Positions 1 to 8,918 are shown, numbered from the stretch's first letter. The stretch is DNA of 64,000 nt from Pseudomonas gingeri (GCF_013386115.1 NZ_JACAOR010000018.1:62001-126000), one strand, 5' to 3'. A program made the numbers and translations. The notes: generated by a model from the sequence alone, not told the origin.

Positions 1-1
1 A

Positions 2-151
2 CTGTCGGACCAGGAAATCGCCGAGGTGCTGACGTTCGTGCGCAGCACCTGGGGCAATCAGGGCGGCGCCGTTGATGCCCAAGCGGTCGGCACGCTGCGC
101 GGGCATACCGGTCCCGCCAGCAGCAGCCCCATCATCCTGCAGATGCGTTGA
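2..151 (+). CDS. C-terminal end of a cytochrome c subunit (5' partial)
   Basis: The frame is open from the window edge to TGA at 149-151 and gives about 49 residues containing LSDQEIAEVLTFVRSTWGNQ. This resembles the last helix of the cytochrome c subunits of membrane-bound alcohol/aldehyde or nicotinate/isoquinoline-type dehydrogenases. Haem motifs would lie upstream and cannot be seen. The next gene is an XdhC-type factor whose TTG start overlaps this stop. That supports a molybdenum hydroxylase operon in which this subunit passes electrons to the respiratory chain. The family is inferred from this short tail and the neighbour only. Confidence 0.6.
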   Translation: MSDQEIAEVLTFVRSTWGNQGGAVDAQAVGTLRGHTGPASSSPIILQMR

Positions 152-1170
152 ACCTGGACATCATGGAGAGTATCGATCTGCTGGTCTTGCGCACCGCCCG
201 GGACTGGCTCGGTGCCGGGGAACGCGTGCTGCTGGCAACCGTGGCGCGCACCTGGGGCTCGTCGCCGCGTCCCGTCGGCTCGATGATGGCCTTGCGTAAC
301 GATGGTCGTGTGGTGGGCAGCGTCTCCGGTGGCTGTATCGAGGATGACCTGATCCACCGATACACCACCGCCCATGGCGGCACGGGCCTGACAGACGGGC
401 TGCCCGAAGTCGTGCGTTACGGTATCAGCGCGGACGAGGCCCATCGCTTTGGCCTGCCCTGCGGCGGCACCCTGGAACTGGTTCTCGAGTTCAGCCCGTC
501 GCGACAGCGGCTCGATGAAGTCCTGAACCGGCTCGATGCCGGCAGTCTCATTCGTCGCCGGCTGGCGGTAGACACCAACGAAGTGGTCCTGGAACCGACC
601 GCGATCCCTGAGCAGTTCAGTTTCGATGGGCAGTACATGACCAACACCCTGGGCCCCGGCTATCGCATGCTACTGATCGGCGCCGGCGCGCTGGCCGAAT
701 ACCTGGCGACCATGGCGCTGTTCAACGGCTTCAAGGTGGCGGTCTGCGATCCTCGACCCGAGTACATGGAGTCCTGGGCGGTCGGTGACGTGGAGTGCAT
801 CGTCGGCATGCCGGACGATGTCGTCCGCGCCTTTTCCGTCGACCTGCGCACCTGCATCGTCGCGCTCAGCCATGACCCCAAGCTCGACGACCTGGCGCTG
901 CTGGAAGCCTTGCAGGGCCCCGCCTTCTACATCGGCGCCATCGGCTCGCGTCGCAACAGCCAGTTGCGCCGCGAGCGACTGATCGAGCACTTCGCCCAGA
1001 CCGAAGCCTCGCTCAAGCGCCTGCGGGGGCCGATCGGCATCTACATCGGCAGCAAGACCCCGTCCGAGATCGCGGTGAGCGTCATGGCGGAAATACTGGC
1101 GGCCAAGAACGGTATTGCCCTGTCGAGCGAGGTCACGATAGCCGTGGGCAAACGTGCGCATGAAGCGTGA
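148..1170 (+). CDS. XdhC/CoxI family molybdenum-enzyme maturation protein
   Basis: A 340-residue protein with the two-domain XdhC layout. The N-terminal XdhC/CoxI part (about residues 10-100) contains SVSGGCIEDDL. The C-terminal Rossmann-like part (about 175-330) contains LLIGAGALAEYLA and YIGAIGSRRNSQLRRERL. Proteins of this family bind molybdenum cofactor and help load the sulfurated cofactor into xanthine-dehydrogenase-family enzymes; they act in the cytoplasm. The TTG at 148 overlaps the preceding stop, which suggests translational coupling. An ATG at 163 is the alternative start. The client enzyme is probably the one whose cytochrome subunit precedes it. Confidence 0.85.
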   Translation: MNLDIMESIDLLVLRTARDWLGAGERVLLATVARTWGSSPRPVGSMMALRNDGRVVGSVSGGCIEDDLIHRYTTAHGGTGLTDGLPEVVRYGISADEAHRFGLPCGGTLELVLEFSPSRQRLDEVLNRLDAGSLIRRRLAVDTNEVVLEPTAIPEQFSFDGQYMTNTLGPGYRMLLIGAGALAEYLATMALFNGFKVAVCDPRPEYMESWAVGDVECIVGMPDDVVRAFSVDLRTCIVALSHDPKLDDLALLEALQGPAFYIGAIGSRRNSQLRRERLIEHFAQTEASLKRLRGPIGIYIGSKTPSEIAVSVMAEILAAKNGIALSSEVTIAVGKRAHEA

Positions 1171-1291
1171 GCCAGAACGCAGCCCCCTTGTCACACCGCT
1201 GATGCTATCGTTTCATTGCGCCCGGCGGCCTCGGAGACTGTGCCGATGAATCAGACAGCAAGCGTTGTGTAATCACTGGATAGACGTCGAT

Positions 1292-1636
1292 TCAATAACC
1301 CGCACGCAGCGATAAGGGCGGCGGGAGCGGATGCTGCTCGTAAAGGGCTGAGGGTCTTCCACTGCCCTTACCGGTATCCGGCCATGCAGTCTTCGTGGCT
1401 GAAAGGCTTTGCGCAGGAGCAGCAGTTGGATTTTGAGTTTTGCTACTCAGTATCCCTCTAAAACCTAACGCCACACCGGCCTTGAAAAACTGATAGAACG
1501 ACGTTTTTATTGATGGGGCATGCTCACCAGGGGTACTGGATACAACCGGAACCTCTCCGATACCCTGCGCCAGCCTCTGGATATTTTCAGCCGACTCCAC
1601 CGTTCCTACGGCATGAAAAAATTCGTTCCAATCCAT
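1292..1636 (-). CDS. Immunity-like hypothetical protein, C-terminus probably frameshifted
   Basis: Begins at ATG 1636 (MDWNEFFHAVGTVESAENIQ). About the first 60 residues look like a real protein and contain SFYQFFKAGVALGFR. After that the composition turns into proline- and serine-rich text, as expected after a frameshift. The N-terminus matches the broken copy at 2260-2401 (NEFFHAVGTVESAENIQRLA against NKFEYVLGAVESA, then ENMQRLA). It lies downstream of a toxin remnant among other immunity-like genes on the same strand, so an immunity role is inferred from context. No family was recognised with certainty. Confidence 0.45.
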   Translation of the reverse strand: MDWNEFFHAVGTVESAENIQRLAQGIGEVPVVSSTPGEHAPSIKTSFYQFFKAGVALGFRGILSSKTQNPTAAPAQSLSATKTAWPDTGKGSGRPSALYEQHPLPPPLSLRAGY

Positions 1637-1677
1637 CAATTGACGAGCCCCATTATCGGGCAGCTATACCCCGCCCC

Positions 1678-2031
1678 TCAACCTTTGAGCAACACGGGAT
1701 CATCCCAAACATCTTCATACTCTTCAGTAATAAGAAATCTTGATCCAGGAGGAAGCCCCAAATACGGAAGAACCAAAGGCGCCCACTCTGAAAGATGCAT
1801 GCCATGCAGAGGCACAAAAAAATCAGGCGCCTCTGAAAAAACTTCTCCAGCCCAAATATACCAGCCAGATGTTCCTGATCCAGGCCTAATCCTCATACCA
1901 TTTAAAGGGCGAAGACCTTCTTTTACGTTAAGTGAAATACCCACCTTAAGGTCCAGATCACACCCATAAAATTCAACACTAAACCGCGAGCAAATTTCCT
2001 GCTGAGCGGACTTAAAGTCATCATCCATCAT
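1678..2031 (-). CDS. Imm33-like immunity protein
   Basis: A 117-residue soluble protein with no signal peptide. Recognisable blocks are a central GWYIWAGEVFSEAPDFF and a C-terminal YLGLPPGSRFLI followed by EDVWDD. This arrangement fits the Imm33/DUF2185-type immunity proteins that accompany polymorphic toxins. It is intact from start to stop, unlike its neighbours. It lies on the same strand and downstream of the toxin remnant at 2862-3766, but the immunity gene directly attached to that toxin is the one at 2542-2865. This one is therefore probably an orphan immunity gene kept against a toxin no longer present here. Confidence 0.6.
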   Translation of the reverse strand: MMDDDFKSAQQEICSRFSVEFYGCDLDLKVGISLNVKEGLRPLNGMRIRPGSGTSGWYIWAGEVFSEAPDFFVPLHGMHLSEWAPLVLPYLGLPPGSRFLITEEYEDVWDDPVLLKG

Positions 2032-2259
2032 TAAAATCCAAAATATTTTCTCATGGCTTTCCCAAATGCCCCTAACTGTCCGCCCTGGCTAGAAGAACAA
2101 CTAGGGCAATGTGCTTGGACCGCTTCTAGCGACCTTTGGGCCTGCGAATCTACAGCTCCATCCCTATAGTACTACACAACCAACGGGTCAATATGTCCTG
2201 CCACCTGACTTCGGGGAAACAGAGGAAAATGGGACGAATTTGAATTGCACTTACTTAAC

Positions 2260-2401
2260 GGATAAACTACTAATTTTAAATAAAAAAATCAAAAACAGCT
2301 CATCTTTTTCTACGGTGATTCCGACATCTTTCGCCAGCCTCTGCATGTTCTCATGCCGACTCTACCGCTCCCAGGACATACTCAAATTTGTTGAAATTCA
2401 T
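2260..2401 (-). pseudogene. Broken paralogue of the 1292-1636 immunity-like gene
   Basis: From ATG 2401 the minus strand reads MNFNKFEYVLGAVESA and then hits TGA. One base further on the frame resumes as ENMQRLAKDVGITV. The joined text aligns with the start of the 1292-1636 protein, so this is a duplicated immunity-like gene inactivated by a one-base frameshift and missing its 3' part. The rest of 2032-2541 shows no other convincing gene. Confidence 0.5.
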
Positions 2402-2541
2402 CGCCCCCCCCAGCGGGTGCTTTTTTCCAATAGCTGATTCAACACCTTCAATGATACCGATCATTCTACATCATTCATTTTACGCAAAAACAACTTAACT
2501 TACCTAGGTTTTCTAGATCCTTCTTTAGCTGCTTCAGTGCA

Positions 2542-2865
2542 TTACAATGGGTGGTCCACCAACAAAGCCTCAAGATCTTCTAGTAAAACTTCCGGAGCAC
2601 CAGATAGAAGCCATTGTTCAAAATCCTGAGGAAATGGAGTTAGATATCTTTTACCCTTATAGCATCCAGAAGAGCTACTACCAAACTCCGAGACAAATCT
2701 AAGATGGTGCACCACAAGAATTCTTAATCGACGAGCATCTTGCGCCTGCTCTCGTTCTAACGGCCAATCCGATACCCCCTCAACCAAGCCCAAAACTTCT
2801 TTTGAGCGCCCAGAAGCCATCAGGCACCTTATAGTCTCTATTTTATTCAAAACCACCTCCTTCAC
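2542..2865 (-). CDS. Putative cognate immunity protein of the adjacent toxin remnant
   Basis: A 107-residue cytoplasmic protein, start GTG 2865, ending LEALLVDHPL. I do not recognise a family. Its GTG start overlaps the TGA stop of the upstream toxin fragment by four bases (GTGA). The same four-base toxin/immunity overlap recurs in the array at 56-62 kb. This is the main argument for calling it the immunity partner. Confidence 0.55.
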   Translation of the reverse strand: MKEVVLNKIETIRCLMASGRSKEVLGLVEGVSDWPLEREQAQDARRLRILVVHHLRFVSEFGSSSSGCYKGKRYLTPFPQDFEQWLLSGAPEVLLEDLEALLVDHPL

Positions 2866-3766
2866 CGCGAAAAGCGAACACTAGAACCAACAACTTTAAC
2901 CGTTTTAAAACCAAGCGAATCCATGGTTTTTCCTAACGGCGTCTCCCATACCGCCTGCAACTCAGTCATACCTGAATTTTTTGCTTCCCTAAATACTTCA
3001 GCGTTTGTTTTTCCTAACTGCGCTGAAACCGACTCGACCTTATCCGGCCCAACAGTTTCTATAGCCCGAGAAATCATTTCACTACCAACCCCCCGAACTT
3101 CAACAGTCGTACCATACCAATCGATACGTAGATCTCCATCAGGAGAATATCTGGCTACCAAGTCAGACTCAGCATAGCGTCTAGAAACTATATTTCCAGA
3201 CTCATCAAACATCTGATTAGATGAAAGCTCAACTTCCATATTCCCACTCGAATTCGATGAGATTTTTTCGTCAAACTTCAACCCTGTCCTTTCTGCTGGG
3301 AAAAACTCAGTTGATATTTCTGAAAGCTCTCCCGCCCCCTCACCTGCAACCTTACCAATATCAACAGCAACGCCTTCAGATACCCCCGTAGCACCACTCT
3401 CAGCGGCCCCGGCACTTAATCCAGCAGCTCCCTCACCAACCTCACTAAACAAACCTCCAAAAGCCGGCAACGAAGCAAGCGCGCCCTCCATCGACACAGA
3501 TGCCAAAGCACCAAACCTACCCGCAAATCCCCCCATGAGGGCCGCGGCCATCAAGGCGGTCTGATTCGGCGGGTTTGTCGGCGATGATCCACCAATCGGC
3601 ATGCCCATGCCATCGGATTGGTTGGTAGGGTCCTGCCCGGCAATATCGCCCTCAGGGTTTCCGCCATTGGTCGTTGTGAACAGCTTCTTGAACGCAGCAG
3701 CTAGCGCATCTCACGCAAACGTTCCAGGCACCGTGAAGGACGGAGGCGGCCAAGTGTCCGAATCAG
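2862..3766 (-). pseudogene. 5'-truncated polymorphic toxin C-terminus
   Basis: The open part (2862-3608) encodes a glycine/alanine/serine-rich segment with a possible membrane-active stretch (TALMAAALMGGFAGRFGALA), then a C-terminal module with SRRYAESDLVARYSPDG and YGTTVEVRGVGSEM, ending SSVRFSR. The same frame continues upstream through KKLFTTTNGGNPEGDIAGQD to an in-frame TGA at 3711-3713. Beyond it still-sensible text (TDSDTWPPPSFTVPGTFA) abuts the 3' end of copB. The delivery part of the toxin is therefore missing and the stump is probably not expressed as a toxin. The catalytic type is not recognised. Confidence 0.6.
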
Positions 3767-4720
3767 TCAAAACCACATCCGGATACCGGCGACAAATCGT
3801 GCCTCGTTCGCATTCTCTTCTTGATCGCTGGCCAGGTCTGCCGTATTGCCGTAGGAGCGACTCCAGCTAACGCCAATGTATGGGGCAAATTGGCGAACAA
3901 TTTCATAACGCAATCGCAGCCCTACTTCGGTGTTTGCCAATCCAGCCCCAATGCCGCGCCCAGGATCATTTTTTCCGTAAAAATTGGCTTCGGCCATCGG
4001 CTGCAAAACCAGGCGGTTGGTCAGCAGGATCTCGTAGTCTCCCTCCAATCGAGCAGCGGCTTGACCGTTCTCACCGATGTAGGCAGTTGCTTCGACCTCA
4101 AAGTTATAGAGGGCCATGCCCTGAATACCGAGCGCTCCCCAAGTTTGTGGTGCCCCGGGCTTGAAGCCCTGTCGTACGCCGGTGACGATATCCCACGATG
4201 GGCTGATGGAGTGCCCCCAAAGTGCTGAGAGTTCAGCGTTTTCCGTTACGCCTCTAGTACGTTCGCCTTCCGAGCGCAACCACAGTCGATCAATATCACC
4301 GCCGATCCATCCTTTTGCCTCCCAGGCCAATGCATCACCGTTGTCAGTATTCTGATACTCGAACTTATCCAACAGCATGAAGGAGTTGAGCTTTTTGTCG
4401 TGGACACCATGACCGGCAACATCTGGAAAAGCGGCGGCACGCTCAGCGTCGGTCAGTACGGGAACAGGGGTTCGACTGGTGGTGGTCGCCCCTCCGTCCA
4501 TACTTTCCATACCTTCCATCTGCGCGTCATCCATACTCATCTTGCCGTGATCCATTGACTCGTGTGTCGCAGTTGCAAACTTGCTCGGCGCTTTCGCAGA
4601 CGCAGCAGGCGAGTGTTCATTACCCTCTTCGACCGCCAATGCCAAGGGCGAGAATCCGCCCATCAAGCCGACGGTAAAGAGGCAACCGACCAGCGACTTA
4701 CGATTCAGGTATGTGCTCAC
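3767..4720 (-). CDS. copB: CopB, outer-membrane copper resistance protein
   Basis: A 317-residue protein with a Sec signal peptide (GCLFTVGLMGGFSPLALA), a Met/His-rich linker (about residues 55-75, MDHGKMSMDDAQMEGMESMD) that can bind copper, and a CopB beta-barrel domain ending in GIRMWF, typical of outer-membrane proteins. It starts at GTG 4720 behind AAGGAGA, 12 bases after the copA stop, so the two are co-transcribed. In the CopABCD model it works with periplasmic CopA to sequester or export copper. Its stop is the border with the toxin remnant. Confidence 0.92.
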   Translation of the reverse strand: MSTYLNRKSLVGCLFTVGLMGGFSPLALAVEEGNEHSPAASAKAPSKFATATHESMDHGKMSMDDAQMEGMESMDGGATTTSRTPVPVLTDAERAAAFPDVAGHGVHDKKLNSFMLLDKFEYQNTDNGDALAWEAKGWIGGDIDRLWLRSEGERTRGVTENAELSALWGHSISPSWDIVTGVRQGFKPGAPQTWGALGIQGMALYNFEVEATAYIGENGQAAARLEGDYEILLTNRLVLQPMAEANFYGKNDPGRGIGAGLANTEVGLRLRYEIVRQFAPYIGVSWSRSYGNTADLASDQEENANEARFVAGIRMWF

Positions 4721-4732
4721 AGATCGTCTCCT

Positions 4733-6577
4733 TTACTCATCAACCCGTACTTCACGGAACATGCCCATTTCCATGTGGAAAAGCAGGTGGCAGTGATAGG
4801 CCCAGCGCCCCAAGGCATCGGCGGTGACCCGATAACTGCGCCTGGTCCCTGGAGGCATGTCGATTGTGTGTTTGCGCACCATGAACTTGCCGTTCTCATC
4901 CTCAAGGTCGCTCCACATGCCGTGAAGGTGGATGGGATGGGTCATCATGGTGTCATTCACCAGGGTGATGCGAAGACGCTCCCCATACTTCAGGCGAAGC
5001 GGTTCGGCGTCAGAAAATTTGACTCCGTTGAAGGACCACGAAAACTTTTCCATATGACCGGTCAGATGAAGCTCAATGGTGCGATTGGGCTCGCGGCCGT
5101 CGGGGTCTTGGAAAGTGCTTTTCAGATCCGAATAGGTGAGCACTCGACGACCATTGTTCCGCAAACCGATACCTGGATCGTTTAGCTTGGGGGTCGGGTT
5201 CATGGCTTGCATGTCAACCAAGGGGTTGTTGGCTTCGGAGGAAGGGTGAGTCTGCATTTCGCCGCCCATGCCGGCCATCTTGCTATGGTCCATACCGGCC
5301 ATGTCAGTCATGTCACCACTGTCCATGCCGGTCATGTCACGTTGCTCCATTCCCCCCCTCTCGCCGTGGTCCATACCAGCCATGCCTGGCATATCACCTT
5401 GTTGCATATCGCCACCATCCATACCGGCCATGCTGCCATGGTCCATGCCCGCCATACCGCCCATCCCCATGTCATCCATGGTCAACAGCGGGCGGGGATC
5501 GATCGCAGGTACCTGTGGCTCCAAGCCTTCGCGAACGGCGAGGGTTCCGCGTGCATAACCAGTTCTATCCATGGACTGGGCGAAGATTGTGTAAGCCTCT
5601 TCACCGGCAGGTTCTACAATCACGTCATACGTTTCTGCCACGGCGATGCGCAATTCATCGACGCTGACCGGTTTGACATATTGGCCGTCAGCCGCCACAA
5701 CGATCATTTTCAAACCAGGGATGCGGACGTCGAAATAGCTCATGGCTGAGCCGTTGATAAAGCGCAGGCGCAGCTTTTCACCCGGTTTGAAAATACCGGT
5801 CCAGTTACCGTCAGGCGCCTGGCCATTCATGAGGTAGGTATAAGTATCTCCACTGACGTCTGCGAGATCAGTGGGATTCATTTTCATTTCAGCCCACATC
5901 TTCCGGTCGGCGAAGGCAGATGACCAGCCTTGCTTGCCGACATCGTCGATGAAATCGGCCACGGTACGTTTGTGGTGGTTGTAGTAGTCCGATTGCTTCT
6001 TGAGCTTGGCCATGACGCGACCAGGATCTTCGTCGGTCCAGTCAGTCAACATCACCACATAATCACGGCTGTATTGAAAAGGTTCAGGCTCTTTCGAATC
6101 GATAACGATTGGACCGTAAACGCCTGCCTGCTCCTGTAAACCCGAGTGGCTGTGATACCAGTACGTACCGTTCTGATGAACCTTGAATTTGTACTCGTAC
6201 ATGCCATCGGGGGCGATGCCGTGGAAACTCAAGCCAGGTACACCGTCCATATTGGCCGGCAGGATGATCCCGTGCCAATGGATTGAGGTGTCTTGGTCCA
6301 GGCGATTTTTCACGCGCAGTGTGACCGTATCGCCTTCACGCCAGCGCAACAAAGGTCCGGGCAACGAACCATTGATGGTCAGGGCCGTACGCGGCGAGCC
6401 AGTTATATTTACAGGGGTTTCTTCAATAAACAGATCAAATTCATTACCAGTGAGAACACTCGGCAGACCAGGACTGGTCACTGCCCATACAGGAGTGCGC
6501 CACAGACCAAGGCCGCCGAGAACGCCACCAGCGGCCAGGCCTTTCACGAATGTCCGCCTGGAGGTTTTGGAGTGCAT
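4733..6577 (-). CDS. copA: CopA, periplasmic multicopper oxidase of copper resistance
   Basis: About 614 residues from ATG 6577; a TTG at 6592 in the same frame is less likely. The N-terminus has a Tat signal (SRRTFVKGL). Multicopper-oxidase copper ligands are seen in order: HWHG, WYHSHSG, HPIHLHG and HCHLLFHMEMGM near the C-terminus. Between the second and third cupredoxin domains lies a long Met-rich tract of MDHG/MAGMD-type repeats (about residues 370-450) that can bind many coppers. It oxidises and stores Cu(I) in the periplasm and leads the leftward copA-copB unit. A CopR-type box lies about 140 bases upstream. Confidence 0.95.
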   Translation of the reverse strand: MHSKTSRRTFVKGLAAGGVLGGLGLWRTPVWAVTSPGLPSVLTGNEFDLFIEETPVNITGSPRTALTINGSLPGPLLRWREGDTVTLRVKNRLDQDTSIHWHGIILPANMDGVPGLSFHGIAPDGMYEYKFKVHQNGTYWYHSHSGLQEQAGVYGPIVIDSKEPEPFQYSRDYVVMLTDWTDEDPGRVMAKLKKQSDYYNHHKRTVADFIDDVGKQGWSSAFADRKMWAEMKMNPTDLADVSGDTYTYLMNGQAPDGNWTGIFKPGEKLRLRFINGSAMSYFDVRIPGLKMIVVAADGQYVKPVSVDELRIAVAETYDVIVEPAGEEAYTIFAQSMDRTGYARGTLAVREGLEPQVPAIDPRPLLTMDDMGMGGMAGMDHGSMAGMDGGDMQQGDMPGMAGMDHGERGGMEQRDMTGMDSGDMTDMAGMDHSKMAGMGGEMQTHPSSEANNPLVDMQAMNPTPKLNDPGIGLRNNGRRVLTYSDLKSTFQDPDGREPNRTIELHLTGHMEKFSWSFNGVKFSDAEPLRLKYGERLRITLVNDTMMTHPIHLHGMWSDLEDENGKFMVRKHTIDMPPGTRRSYRVTADALGRWAYHCHLLFHMEMGMFREVRVDE

Positions 6578-6718
6578 GCCGTTTATATCCAATCAGTCAA
6601 AAAGAAAACCGTGCGAAACAACCAATTGATTGCCCGGATTAGCTTCGCCCGCCATCACAGGAAGCGAATGCTTAAGGTAAGCGAGTTAAGAAATTGCCAC
6701 ATTCAAACCACAACAGTT

Positions 6719-6734
6719 ATTACATTTCTGTCAG
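6719..6734 (-). promoter_or_regulatory. CopR-type box upstream of copA
   Basis: Read on the minus strand this is CTGACAGAAATGTAAT, containing TGACA-N4-TGT-N-AT, which as I recall it is the cop-box pattern of pseudomonads. The same 16-mer with one or two changes occurs in the same orientation upstream of the ptrA-like gene and of copC. It lies about 140 bases before the copA start. Confidence 0.65.
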
Positions 6735-6755
6735 CTTTGGAATATACCCGGCTAT

Positions 6756-6962
6756 TTAGCAACTCTTGTGATCCATCACTTTTGTCGTACTTTCTGCGAC
6801 GGAAGGTTGCGGACTTTGCGCTTTAACTACTTGATACGATTCCATCGAGTTGCTCCTGGCCGTTTCCATGCGTGCAAAAGTCCGATCACCACCGCCTTCG
6901 GCCATAGCCAAAGAAGAGAGGGTCAGTGCAGCAATGACGAACAGGAATTTCACAGGATTCAT
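6756..6962 (-). CDS. PtrA N-terminal-domain-like small secreted protein
   Basis: About 68 residues from ATG 6962. The text is a Sec signal peptide (MNPVKFLFVIAALTLSSLAMA) cut before EGGGDRTFARMETAR, then a short polar tail ending VMDHKSC. The AEGGGDRTFARME block is the signature I associate with PtrA N-terminal/DUF2790-related copper-induced periplasmic proteins of Pseudomonas. Its position between the two cop units and its own upstream cop box support copper induction. Periplasmic copper binding is inferred, not shown. Confidence 0.65.
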   Translation of the reverse strand: MNPVKFLFVIAALTLSSLAMAEGGGDRTFARMETARSNSMESYQVVKAQSPQPSVAESTTKVMDHKSC

Positions 6963-7085
6963 TTTGGTTTTCTCGAATGAGTAATCGTTTACCCCGGAAT
7001 CCACATCGGGCGTTGATTCTTAGGGGTGAGCTTAAGGCTCAACAGGACTCTAAGATTTATCCCCTGTCAGAAAGCTTAGAAAAAT

Positions 7086-7101
7086 ATTACTTTTCTGTCA
7101 G
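7086..7101 (-). promoter_or_regulatory. CopR-type box upstream of the ptrA-like gene
   Basis: Minus-strand reading CTGACAGAAAAGTAAT, one base different from the copA box and about 125 bases upstream of the small-protein start at 6962. The orientation relative to its gene is the same as for copA and copC. Confidence 0.6.
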
Positions 7102-7166
7102 TTACCGGTTAGCTGCGTATTTCATTGCGCACTGCGCTCCATGATTACTCGAGAGTCCGGCTCAAG

Positions 7167-7182
7167 CTGACTGAAATGTAAT
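7167..7182 (+). promoter_or_regulatory. CopR-type box upstream of copC
   Basis: Plus-strand CTGACTGAAATGTAAT, one base different from the copA box, about 200 bases before the copC start. Nothing else recognisable lies in the 7005-7378 interval except this box and the 7086-7101 box. Confidence 0.6.
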
Positions 7183-7378
7183 CGAACCGTTTTCGTTCAT
7201 GTGGCATCGTGTGCTCGCACCGTGACGTTGAAGTTCAGATGTTTTTTCTTGCTCAGTCTGCCCTAGGGCACGGAATCTGCCGGGGATTCGCCGGTGGTTT
7301 TAACAAGCGTCGAAAAGTAAAAACCAGATATTCTCAAATAAACCTCGAATCAACAGCTCTTGCTGTGAGGAGCCTTGC

Positions 7379-7762
7379 ATGTCATTCCTTAAAACTACAA
7401 CCATAGCTGTTGTACTTAGCGCCGGTTTACTGCTGAGTGCGGTTGCTCAAGCACACCCAAAACTCCTTTCCTCCACTCCGGCAGAAGACTCGGACGCGGC
7501 GGCCCCTTCGAAAATTGAATTGCATTTTTCTGAGAATCTCACCCCTCAGTTTTCCGGTGCAAAACTGATCATGACCGATATGCCTGGCATGCCAAACTCT
7601 ACAATGGGAGTCAAGGCCGCCGTCGCTGGCGGCGGCGATCCAAAAACCATGGTGATCACACCCGCAGCGCCTCTGACCACCGGTACTTACAAAGTCGAAT
7701 GGCGTGCCGTCTCCTCGGACACACACCCTATTACCGGTAAATTTTCCTTTAAAGTGAAATGA
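7379..7762 (+). CDS. copC: CopC, periplasmic copper-binding protein
   Basis: 127 residues. The signal peptide ends at AVAQA, so the mature protein begins with the copper-ligand histidine (HPKLLSSTPAE). The C-terminal SSDTHPITGKFSFKVK carries the conserved second histidine of the CopC beta-barrel. A short Met segment (MTDMPGMPNSTM) lies in the middle, as in Cu(I)-binding CopC. RBS GAGGAG precedes ATG 7379. It is 3 bases from copD and delivers copper to it or buffers it in the periplasm. Confidence 0.93.
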   Translation: MSFLKTTTIAVVLSAGLLLSAVAQAHPKLLSSTPAEDSDAAAPSKIELHFSENLTPQFSGAKLIMTDMPGMPNSTMGVKAAVAGGGDPKTMVITPAAPLTTGTYKVEWRAVSSDTHPITGKFSFKVK

Positions 7763-7765
7763 TTC

Positions 7766-8704
7766 ATGAGTGACTCAATAAATATCGCTGTTCGCTTTTC
7801 TCTCTACTTCGACCTGATGATTTTATTTGGACTGGCAACGTTTGGTCTTTATAGCCTGAGGGGAAAAGAACGAGTATCGGGAACAGTTTTGAATTTTGAG
7901 TCGCTTCTTTACGGTACTTCAGTGATAGGTGTGGCTCTATCTCTTGCAGCCATGTTATTGCTTGCGAAAGCAATGAGCGGCGTGTCGGGGTTCATGGAGC
8001 TACATCACCATATTTTTCAAATGGTACTCATGGGAACTGACGTCGGCTTGACCTGGATAGTCCGAATAGTGGCGTTGCTGATGGCAATTATTGGCGTGTC
8101 CCTGAACAAGCGCTTCCCGAGACTCAGTCTTTGGATTGCCAGCATATGTGGCGCGATTGCGCTAGCAACCCTGGCATGGACGGGGCACGGTGCGATGGAC
8201 GAAGGTAACCGTCGCTATTGGCATTTCACCAGCGATATCCTCCATCTTCTGGCCGCAGGCGGTTGGCTGGGTGCGCTTGCGGCATTTGCCTTGCTGCTGC
8301 GTTTAAAAGCGCTGAAAGGCGATCAAGAAGCACGAATTCTTGCTCGGGTACTGACAGGATTTGAATCCGCCGGCGCTGTGATTGTCGTGATCATCAGCGT
8401 CACGGGCGTGGTGAATTACCTATTTATCGTCGGACCAAACCTCGATGAAGTGATGCTCAGCACTTATGGTGAGTTGTTATTTCTCAAGGTCCTGTTATTT
8501 GCCGGGATGATTGTATTGGCCACGCTCAACCGCTTTCATCTAAGTCCGGTATTGGAGCAATCAGTTCGCAATGGCGAATATTCTGTTGCAGTCAATGCCC
8601 TGCGTCGCAGCATGACGCTCGAGTTTTCAATGGCCGTCATCATAATTTGCCTTGTCGCATGGTTAGGCACTTTAAGTCCGCAAATGGAGATGAGCGAGGG
8701 ATAG
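7766..8704 (+). CDS. copD: CopD, inner-membrane copper transport protein
   Basis: 312 residues with about eight hydrophobic helices and the conserved histidine-bearing segments of CopD (ELHHHIFQMVLMG, WTGHGAMDEGNRRYWHF, DILHLLAAGGWLGAL). The family moves copper from CopC across the inner membrane. It is translationally close to copC (3-base gap). No copRS two-component genes follow it, so the regulator of the cluster must lie elsewhere. Confidence 0.9.
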   Translation: MSDSINIAVRFSLYFDLMILFGLATFGLYSLRGKERVSGTVLNFESLLYGTSVIGVALSLAAMLLLAKAMSGVSGFMELHHHIFQMVLMGTDVGLTWIVRIVALLMAIIGVSLNKRFPRLSLWIASICGAIALATLAWTGHGAMDEGNRRYWHFTSDILHLLAAGGWLGALAAFALLLRLKALKGDQEARILARVLTGFESAGAVIVVIISVTGVVNYLFIVGPNLDEVMLSTYGELLFLKVLLFAGMIVLATLNRFHLSPVLEQSVRNGEYSVAVNALRRSMTLEFSMAVIIICLVAWLGTLSPQMEMSEG

Positions 8705-8880
8705 AATCGACCGATTTGCTCGCCGTCCTCCCGCATCATCGAGACAATGCTGCGGCTACAGGTCACGGCGCCGTGCCTTTCTGCGCAAGTCATGCCTGCT
8801 CTACTAAACGGAACTATAAAGCCAGCTTGTGAGCGCGCCGAATGGTTCGTTTCTGGAAAGCCAGGCAAGTGCTGTGACAC

Positions 8881-8901
8881 CCCGCCGGCAAAGCCAGCGG
8901 G
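8881..8901. terminator. GC-rich hairpin between copD and the DUF3077-like gene
   Basis: CCCGCCGGC, loop AAA, GCCAGCGGG: nine-base arms with one mismatch. It sits just past the 3' end of the minus-strand gene at 8919. There is no U-run, so intrinsic termination is uncertain. The rest of 8705-8918 shows nothing convincing. Confidence 0.35.
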
Positions 8902-8918
8902 TTGTTGGCTGGTTTCGA

